This document shows positions 56,455 through 64,000 of a stretch of 64,000 bases of DNA, in pieces. This stretch comes from Mesostigma viride. Its lineage: Eukaryota; Streptophyta; Mesostigmatophyceae; Mesostigmatales; Mesostigmataceae. The stretch lies in NCBI GenBank assembly GCA_009746045.1, contig RPFO01000213.1, positions 288,564-352,563 of the forward strand, read 5' to 3'. Under the pieces are notes generated by a model that saw only the letters and a program-made list of their open reading frames with translations, had not been told where the DNA came from and did not search any database. Each line of letters opens with the position of its first letter. Positions within the stretch are counted from its first letter, which is position 1. The translations under genes were made by a program, and so were the position numbers.

Positions 56455-59160
56455 CATGCCAAAGGTCCTATGTTCGATCCCTTGCTGGTAGCTTCTGAGC
56501 TTTCTTATTTTCTGTGTTCCGCGGAATCTCAGATTTGGGCCGCTATCGTTTTCACGTTTATTGCTTTCTGATCCGACGACAATGTCGTGGCTTGCTCGTG
56601 TGACATCTGGTGCATGGTGTGATTCATGTGTATGGGTTGCTCTGCCATAAGAGTGAGTGTTGGGTCATGAATCGTGTTCTACACATTCGCTGCATGAAAT
56701 GATGCCTAAGGTCCTATGTTCGATCCCTTGCTGGTAGCTTCTGAGCTTTCGGGGTTCTTTGAACGGAGTTTCTTCTATACGTGAATGCGGGAACAAGAGG
56801 CCGCTGGATGAGCGGCTTATAGGTCGTAGTGTTTACTCGTAGCTGTTTGGCTAGAGCTTTTGTGATTAGTAGATGCAATATAGTGCATGGTTGAAAAATG
56901 AATTAAATAAAATGTGCGTTCCGCGCTTGGGTTGATTATACCCGGGCGGAACGGGGCGTGAGGTGCAGTGCCCCTGAAAAGAACAACCTACGCATTATTT
57001 AATACTAGCCGTGCAGATTCGGGATATTCTACCCCCGGTCTGTACGGTTAGCGTCTTACTAGCATCCACTAAACATAAGGGTTTAATGACGTCAGTTAGC
57101 TAGGGATAAGGGAGGTTTTGCGACTAAAAGCCGCTCTGGCTGGTTTTGTCGGCCTCTTTCTTTGCTCGTTGTCGTTGCGGCGGCAGCCGCAGCTATGGGT
57201 GCTGCGGAGCAAAATCCCAAAAGCACTGGTTGCACTGGCCACTTGGCCAGTGGTGAGACTTCCAGTTGTTAACCGGCCAGGCGTAGTTCCTCGCTCGGTT
57301 AACTAAAAGAAAAGAAAATGATTACCTCCGGTCCGCACCTTTTCCCCAGCTTGGGGTCTTTGGTGGGCCGGATGCCGTGACAGGTGCTCAACTGTCGCTT
57401 GGTCGGCCCAGTGCGCGAGCTGGTGCTCCGTACCTGGGGATGCTTGCACCCCGGGTTGGAGCCGGATGGCTGGCACTGGCGACCCGTGTCTCGGTCCGCG
57501 GCCTGCGGCTTTTTCTTCGGAAATTGCTGCTGGCCAGCAAACTTTGCAATTGCCTTCCGCCGAGGGGGGGGTGGTTGGGGCTGGGGACGGCGATGGGAAA
57601 AGCGCCTAAGCTAGAAATTTTTTCCCCACGCATAGAAACCTCGGGGGGAATGCGGTCTTGGCTGAACGGACTCTCGTTCAGCCAGGTGCCTGGGGCTGTG
57701 GCCTCGGGCATCCGGGCTGGCGGGGCCTGGGCTAGGTCCACGTTTTTTCTCGAAGCACCCCGGGTCTATGGGGAGACGGCCATAGCGGTACCGACTCGGG
57801 GCCCCGAGAGGGGTCATGATAGGCTGGCCGTGCGCAATCGCAGTGCAAATGCGCTGGGCCTTTTTGGGCCTGGCCATGCATCCACAGCCGCCGGGCACAC
57901 GCCTCCCGATGTGGGGGGGCTCCCGTTTTGCGGCAGGGCGGTCACTTGTGACAACGAGCAAGGTGGAGTGCGGCTTCAAGGGAAAGCCAGGGCGGGGGTG
58001 ATTGGGCAACGTACTTCATGAAGGGCCTTGAACGGCGTGCCTCCGGGCATGTCAATTAGTGTCACATGTATGCTTCCACTTATTGTTTTAATGAAGATGC
58101 TGGTTTTTGTGGGAGCTACGTGGGACATGAATCGGGGTTCTTTGAACGGAGTTTCTTCTATACGTGAATGCGGGAACAAGAGGCCGCTGGATGAGCGGCT
58201 TATAGGTCGTAGTGTTTACTCGTAGCTGTTTGGCTAGAGCTTTTGTGATTAGTAGATGCAATATAGTGCATGGTTGAAAAATGAATTAAATAAAATGTGC
58301 GTTCCGCGCTTGGGTTGATTATACCCGGGCGGAACGGGGCGTGAGGTGCAGTGCCCCTGAAAAGAACAACCTACGCATTATTTAATACTAGCCGTGCAGA
58401 TTCGGGATATTCTACCCCCGGTCTGTACGGTTAGCGTCTTACTAGCATCCACTAAACATAAGGGTTTAATGACGTCAGTTAGCTAGGGATAAGGGAGGTT
58501 TTGCGACTAAAAGCCGCTCTGGCTGGTTTTGTCGGCCTCTTTCTTTGCTCCCCACCCACCCACCCGTGTCTTGGTTGCCTCTAGGGCAACGTACTTCATG
58601 AAGGGCCTTGAACGGCGTGCCTCCGGGCATGTCAATTAGTGTCACATGTATGCTTCCACTTATTGTTTTAATGAAGATGCTGGTTTTTGTGGGAGCTACG
58701 TGGGACATGAATCTTATTTTCTGTGTTCCGCGGAATCTCAGATTTGGGCCGCTTTCATTTTCACGTTTATTGCTTTCTGATCCGACGACAATGTTGTGGC
58801 TTGCTCGTGTGACATCTGGTGCATGGTGTGATTCATGTGTATGGGCTGCTTTGCCATAAGAGTGAGTGTTGGGTCCTAACTAAATCGTGTTCTACATGCA
58901 CATTTGCTGCATGAAATCATGCCTAAGGTCCTATGTTCGATCCCTTGCTGGTAGCTTCTGAGCCTTCTTATTTTCTGTGTTCCGCGGAATCTCAGATTCG
59001 GGCCGCTATCGTTTTCATGTTTGTTGCTTTATGATCCGACGACAATGTTGTGGCTTGCTCGTGTGACATCTGGTGCATGGTGTGATTCATGTGTATGGGC
59101 TGCTTTGCCATAAAAGTGAGTATTGGGCCATAAATCGTGTTCAACACATTTGCTGCATGG
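56455..59160 (+). repeat. Tandem repeat, unit about 246 bp, three units, one interrupted
   Basis: Units start near aaggtcctatgttcgatccc: unit 1 56455-56700, unit 2 56701-56750 plus 58714-58917, unit 3 58918-59160. Each carries tatgttcgatcccttgctgg, a B-box-like word, so the unit may derive from a tRNA-type SINE. Unit 2 is split by the family 1 split-repeat element; units 1 and 3 give the empty site. Confidence 0.85.
56751..58713 (+). mobile_element. Split-direct-repeat element, family 1, copy 2 (complete)
   Basis: Order A1 (56751-57167, 417 bp), internal (57168-58003, 836 bp), B1 (58004-58133, 130 bp), A2 (58134-58550, 417 bp), 33-bp spacer starting CCCACCCACCCACCC (58551-58583), B2 (58584-58713, 130 bp). 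A and B pairs look identical. Neighbouring empty units read gagctttc-ttatttt; here the element sits exactly between those halves with no duplication. The B1-A2 joint is gaatc-ggggttc, so joint and target share TC. This is the result expected if a tyrosine recombinase integrates a circle. No RT, recombinase or methylase ORF, so non-autonomous. Confidence 0.85.
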
Positions 59161-60818
59161 ACCGTTAGGTGCTGGTGAGCTCTTCCTTGTAGAATGGTGA
59201 GGTCTACGTCAAGGATCTGATATCTTTTTTTTCTCTTGCATATTGTGTCGCGGGTTGCTTGGATTCTTGCAAGCACCAATAGAATGAAATGGGAGCGGCC
59301 AGCATGATGCCCTAGCAAGCGACCAGCTTTGTTAGCCAGCTGTCATCGTACTGTATTTGATGAAAGGCAATGACGGATGTGTCATAAAGCCATAACAGTG
59401 TTGTATAGATGATTCACTGGATTCACTGGAATGGACGGGACACCCCCGAATTTTTGGGCGCCAAAAAAATCGCGCCGGAGCCGAAGGTCATAAATTTCAC
59501 GTGCACGGTGCGCGCACCCCTTGCGGAAGTGGCCATGGCGACTGCGTTCAGGCGAAACTACCACACTAGGGCAGGCGAAATGCAAAAATTTTACTGGAAT
59601 CTAAAAGACGATGAGTTTATGATGTTAGTTTGTGGCGGAAATCAGCTGGTTTACAATATCGCTGTTGTTTTTTTATGCCATCGGCATGGGGGGTAATCTG
59701 AATTTTTTGGTCGCGCGGAATGAAATAGAATTCATGATAGCGGCTGTAAAATCGCGGTTTTGGGGGTTATTCTGACCGTGAAGCAGGCGTTAATATCGGT
59801 TGCATCGAATTCTAAACCGAGCTGGTGCTTTTTGCCAGATTTTTGGCCATTATCGGTAAGTAATTGTTCAGACCTGCGCAGTGCGTGTCTGACCTGTCCA
59901 TGGAAGAACGGCTGTTGTTGCGCGCCTGGCCGAGGGATTTACGAGGGCAAGGTACAGATTTGTCGCGAACGTTATCTGCTATCGGTGCTTTCTTCTATGA
60001 GCTCATCGTTCGAGGTTTTTTGCGTTCTTTTTGGGCAGTTTCCGCCAGCTAGCTCGCCGTCGCTTGCCGTTGTGTTGTCGAATACCTCGCAGCCTTAGAT
60101 TGTTTTCGTTGATGTCGTGATCAGGGCCGCTTCAGTCGCAGCCTATAGCTCTTCGGGAAGGTATAAGGCATTTCATAAAACGTGTTCTGGCAAGGATGTT
60201 GTGCGTATGGACGCTTCTTGTTGTTTGAGAGTGACGCACCCTCTCCTCACAGGCCGCAGCGGCATCACAGCGCTCATGCGGTGAAGGGCCGCCAATGGTT
60301 TCTTTGCATTTTATCGTGCAGGGATGGAAGTGTTATAGTGATGATGATGTTGGAGATATTGCATTTGTGTGACTGCATGTAGATAGCTGGCACCAATGGT
60401 TGTTTGAGCTTTCCTAATTGTTATGATGATGTGACAAGACTACAATGTGCTGAGCCAACCATGGTTGACATGCATGACTGCATGCAAGCTATATATACCA
60501 TGTTCTTACTTGGTTCCTTGCCCTCCATAGTCCCAGTTTGTCATCCATGCCGGGGAGGACAGTTTAGGAGGTATTGTTGTGTTGATTAGCTTGGTTGGCA
60601 TCAACCTTACACTCTAACCTGGGAGAAACATAGGAAGTGCCGCTTAGGCATGTTAGGGCTACCATCGTCAAGGCTATGCACATATTTACAAGGCTGGCCA
60701 TGCTGGAGGGATGATGAAGACATATGAGGTGCGTGGCCACCCCTTTGTACTTTGTAAACATACTCTGCATGGTTTTGGTGCATGTTGGATGGCATATGAA
60801 GTGGCACTGTGGGGTTAC
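59161..60818. other. No gene recognised
   Basis: Several short frames (for example 59409-59696, 95 codons) without recognisable motifs. No repeats shared with the rest of the window were noticed. Confidence 0.45.
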
Positions 60819-61433
60819 TGTCAGGAATATGCCCCAATATGCCTGACAAGTCTAGCACTTACTAATCTAGATAAAGTTCGGGTAGTCCGTATTTAAGTCA
60901 GAACAACCTACAACGCCAGTATGACTGCGTAGAGCTCATGTTTGGCTACAACTTTGCCACTAGAATCACCTTGATCTGAGCTCTAGGTAGAAAGTTATGA
61001 GTCTTTTCATATATATGTGCCTGGTCACTATACGGCACTGTAGTACAATCCATGTCGTGTCATGTGGCGCATGGCCCATATAGGACAGGCGCCAATAATT
61101 CAATTCGTGGTACCTGGACCGTCAGCTAGGCGTACCTAATTCTGTCTGCCATGGTACAACCATGATTTGCCAGCAGGCAGCATCTAGCACTGGTTAAGTG
61201 TTGCCTAGCTGTCATGTTAAGTTAATTATGTTGTGGTCCTGCCGACCAGCCATATAGGTGGTGGCTGGGCTACACGCCAGACATCTTTTCTGACCACCAC
61301 TATTCTAGAAAATGGCACCTTTCAGCCATGGTGGTTGACAAAATATTTCCATCATGACAAAGTCGTAAATGAGGTCATCATTATTAATGTAATATCAACA
61401 ACCTCCCATGGTCACAGCATGACATTTTTGACA
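60819..61433 (+). repeat. Left LTR of the small LTR element
   Basis: 615 bp with TGTCA/TGACA termini. Confidence 0.92.
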
Positions 61434-62896
61434 TGGCATCGGAATGAGGGGGGTTGTGATCTTTCCAAATCGGGCAAATTTTTGCCTGGGCAGCATTTCG
61501 GCAAGAACTTTCGGAATTCTAATCCGTTGGTGCCACTCAACATGTCCACGGAATCAGCATCAAATTGCGCATCTATTGAACCAAGTCCGGCGTCATTCCG
61601 TGGAGTATTGCGTCGGCTACGAATTTTCTTGCGGCAGGCCCTGTTTGCTCCGAATTTCGACCTTAAACGACCTCTTGCATGAGCTTCACTAAACATTCAG
61701 ATTTCTACATTGTCGGCACTTGGGCGCAGCGGTTCACGCTTTATTTTATTACCCTGGGTGACTACCGGTTGCCAGCCGTGACCAGCCTTGCAAAGCCCAA
61801 GACCCCTTTGTTCTTCTGAGAATACAACGAGCTTGATGGCGCCTATATAAAGCGACCACAAATGTTTTAAACGGTGGGCCACCTTCCAGGCGACATGGGG
61901 TTTCTTTTTCCTAGTTCCAGCCAAGCATTATTCAGATTTTTTGCCAGTCGCCATGGTTTGGAAGCACCATCGTACATGAGCAGCTATGCACGGACCACTA
62001 CAACGGCATCAACTACAATGCTCCATCCCACGTCGGTGCGGGGAAATCTTGCAGCATCCACCTGGTTCTCCTCTCGCACCCTTGGCTTTTCTTCAATGGG
62101 AAACAGCTCGTTTAAATGCCGCTCGCCAGCCGCAGCAGCCGTCATTAGTTAAGTGGCCAGTGACAGCCAACTGCCGCACGCAGCCGTAGTGCAGTACCCA
62201 GCACGCGCCATACAGCATGATAGGATATAGTAGCAGCAGTCAGCCACACACCACAGCCTGACTCGCTTGTGGTAGTTGTTGCAACCAGCTGCAGATACCT
62301 ACCAGCACCCCATCAGCATGGCAGCACACAGTCGCAGCAGCCAGCAACACACAGCAGCCTGATCAGCTCTTAGTAGTAGTTGCAGCCAGCTGCACGTACC
62401 TGCCAGCCAAATCGCCACTTCAGACCAGCATCAATGCCACCAGCCAGCAGTACGCAGCCGTCTAGTCAGCGGTTAGTAGTCACTGCAGCTAGGTGCCTGT
62501 AGCTGCTCACACCCACTGCGGTCGTCGCCAGCTCCTGATAAATGATTCCAGAGCGACTCCTGCCATTACCAGCTTTTACGTCCACGATTCCAAGGGGGGC
62601 ACCCTTCCAGGGGCATCTACACACGGGGCCGAGCTGGATCCAGTCCTTGTTTTTTCCCAGTATTTCTACGTGACCTGGGGCACCCTGTTCTTCACCTGGC
62701 GCACTCCCAGGGCCACTTGGGGGCCATGTGACCCTTAGCTCCAACTGCTACTCTTGCCTATTTCTCCTTTCAGCATGACCGGGTTAGCCGTGTAAGGGGG
62801 GGAGAGCTTGGGTTTCTTTATACCCGACTACCCTCACTATCCATGTGTTACTTGCCAGGGGGGTGAGCTTGTATACGGCATTTGGTGCAAGGGGCA

Positions 62897-63511
62897 TGTC
62901 AGGAATATGCCCCAATATGCCTGACAAGTCTAGCACTTACTAATCTAGATAAAGTTCGGGTAGTCCGTAGTTAAGTCAGAACAACCTACAACGCCAGTAT
63001 GACTGCGTAGAGCTCATGTTTGGCTACAACTTTGCCACTAGAATCACCTTGATCTGAGCTCTAGGTAGAAAGTTATGAGTCTTTTCATATATATGTGCCT
63101 GGTCACTATACGGCACTGTAGTACAATCCATGTCGTGTCATGTGGCGCATGGCCCATATAGGACAGGCGCCAATAATTCAATTCGTGGTACCTGGACCGT
63201 CAGCTAGGCGTACCTAATTCTGTCTGCCATGGTACAACCATGATTTGCCAGCAGGCAGCATCTAGCACTGGTTAAGTGTTGCCTAGCTGTCATGTTAAGT
63301 TAATTATGTTGTGGTCCTGCCGACCAGCCATATAGGTGGTGGCTGGGCTACACGCCAGACATCTTTTCTGACCACCACTATTCTAGAAAATGGCACCTTT
63401 CAGCCATGGTGGTTGACAAAATATTTCCATCATGACAAAGTCGTAAATGAGGTCATCATTATTAATGTAATATCAACAACCTCCCATGGTCACAGCATGA
63501 CATTTTTGACA
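62897..63511 (+). repeat. Right LTR of the small LTR element
   Basis: 615 bp; one substitution against the left LTR (gtccgtattta against gtccgtagtta). Confidence 0.92.
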
Positions 63512-63574
63512 GTTACTATAAACTTACTGAGTGGTCCTTAGCGCCTTGTCATGTGGTCATATAGGAAACCCATC

Positions 63575-64000
63575 AACTTGAGCAGTTCTTGTCGCAATGA
63601 CCCCCCACATTGAGCATGCGTTGCCGTCAGCGTGCAAGAGTTGATTATGTGTGCTTTGGTCAGTTTGCAGATGTCTTTGATGAAGAAGGAGGTGCTAGTG
63701 TGGCTAAATGGTTACTCTAATTTCCTTGTAGCGTCTACATGGGTGGCCGTCTTGGAATGGTTGTAACTTGGGCAGTTCTTGTCAGAATGGCGTCAAACCT
63801 TGAACATAGGAGGTACCATGTGTGCAGAGAATGGTAGTATGTGGTTTGGCCAGTTTTCATGAGGCTTATATGTATAAAGGGGTGTTAGTGTGGTTAAATA
63901 CTAGCTAAAACCTCCCTTAGCTTCGTCACAGGTGGCAATCTAGGAATATCCATCAAATAGGGCTGCGCTTGTCAGAATGACCTGAAAATTTGGGGCTGCA
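63575..64000. repeat. Imperfect tandem repeat, period about 190 bp, running off the window
   Basis: The words gcagttcttgtc-gaatg recur near 63580, 63773 and (diverged) 63963, and gtgctagtgtggctaaat recurs as gtgttagtgtggttaaat. Non-coding. Confidence 0.65.

Larger units (their letters stand above)
60819..63511 (+). mobile_element. Small non-autonomous LTR retrotransposon
   Basis: LTRs 60819-61433 and 62897-63511 (615 bp each, one difference noticed) begin TGTCAG and end TGACA. A 5-bp duplication GTTAC flanks them (60814-60818 and 63512-63516). The base after the left LTR begins TGGCATCGGAATG, which resembles a primer-binding site for initiator tRNA-Met. A short tract gcaaggggca precedes the right LTR. 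The 1.46-kb interior has no gag or pol, only CAGCAGC-rich sequence (62150-62480), so it depends on a partner. Confidence 0.92.

Overview
The window reads as eukaryotic nuclear DNA made almost entirely of mobile elements, their remnants and short tandem repeats. I see no bacterial-type operon, no rRNA and no convincing host housekeeping gene. The mix (divergent Ty1/copia elements, a non-LTR element with a restriction-like endonuclease, LINE ORF1 remnants with an RRM-like domain, and TOC1/Kangaroo-like split-repeat elements) fits a unicellular alga, perhaps a green alga. That host call is an inference; nothing here identifies a species.

Layout. 1-3.4 kb: no recognisable gene, one (TC)n tract. 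3.4-3.7 kb: a cluster of TTGACA/TGTCAA words. 3.73-7.72 kb: a GC-rich non-LTR retrotransposon with an N-terminal RING finger, C2H2-like fingers, a reverse transcriptase (YMDD) and a C-terminal CCHC plus restriction-like endonuclease, broken by two frameshifts. 8.0-9.9 kb: split-repeat element family 1, copy 1. 9.9-13.2 kb: dispersed non-coding repeats, a hairpin cluster and a 176-bp tandem repeat. 13.25-17.35 kb: very long GTGN tetranucleotide arrays containing a partial family 2 split-repeat element. 17.35-23.81 kb: complete copia-like element 1. 24.1-30.7 kb: more GTGN arrays with a complete family 2 element and a family 3 element, ending in a GGGA array. 30.70-40.30 kb: copia-like element 2. 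40.3-45.4 kb: GGGA array, dispersed repeats, a LINE ORF1 on the minus strand. 45.37-52.36 kb: minus-strand LTR element without recognisable pol. 52.8-56.3 kb: SINE-like and LINE fragments and a foldback element. 56.45-59.16 kb: about 246-bp tandem units, one of them interrupted by family 1, copy 2. 60.82-63.51 kb: small non-autonomous LTR element. 63.6-64 kb: an imperfect tandem repeat running off the window.

Three results stand out. First, three unrelated families of about 2-2.5 kb share the order A1 - internal - B1 - A2 - (short spacer) - B2. These are the split direct repeats known from PAT/Ngaro/Kangaroo and TOC1 elements. One insertion can be compared with its empty site, and it shows no target duplication and a shared TC at the crossover. 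In families 1 and 2 the A2-B2 spacer contains a CCCACCCACCC tract. Second, both copia-like elements encode a retropepsin-like segment between integrase and reverse transcriptase, not before integrase, and have HGDD at the RT catalytic site. They seem to join gag to pol in different ways: a -1 overlap in element 1, and a UGA-CUG in-frame stop in element 2. Third, insertions are concentrated inside tetranucleotide arrays, which suggests either target preference or seeding of arrays by the elements.

All copies with paired repeats have nearly identical repeats, so most insertions look recent. The frameshifts in several ORFs could be real decay, programmed shifts or assembly errors in homopolymers; sequence alone cannot decide.
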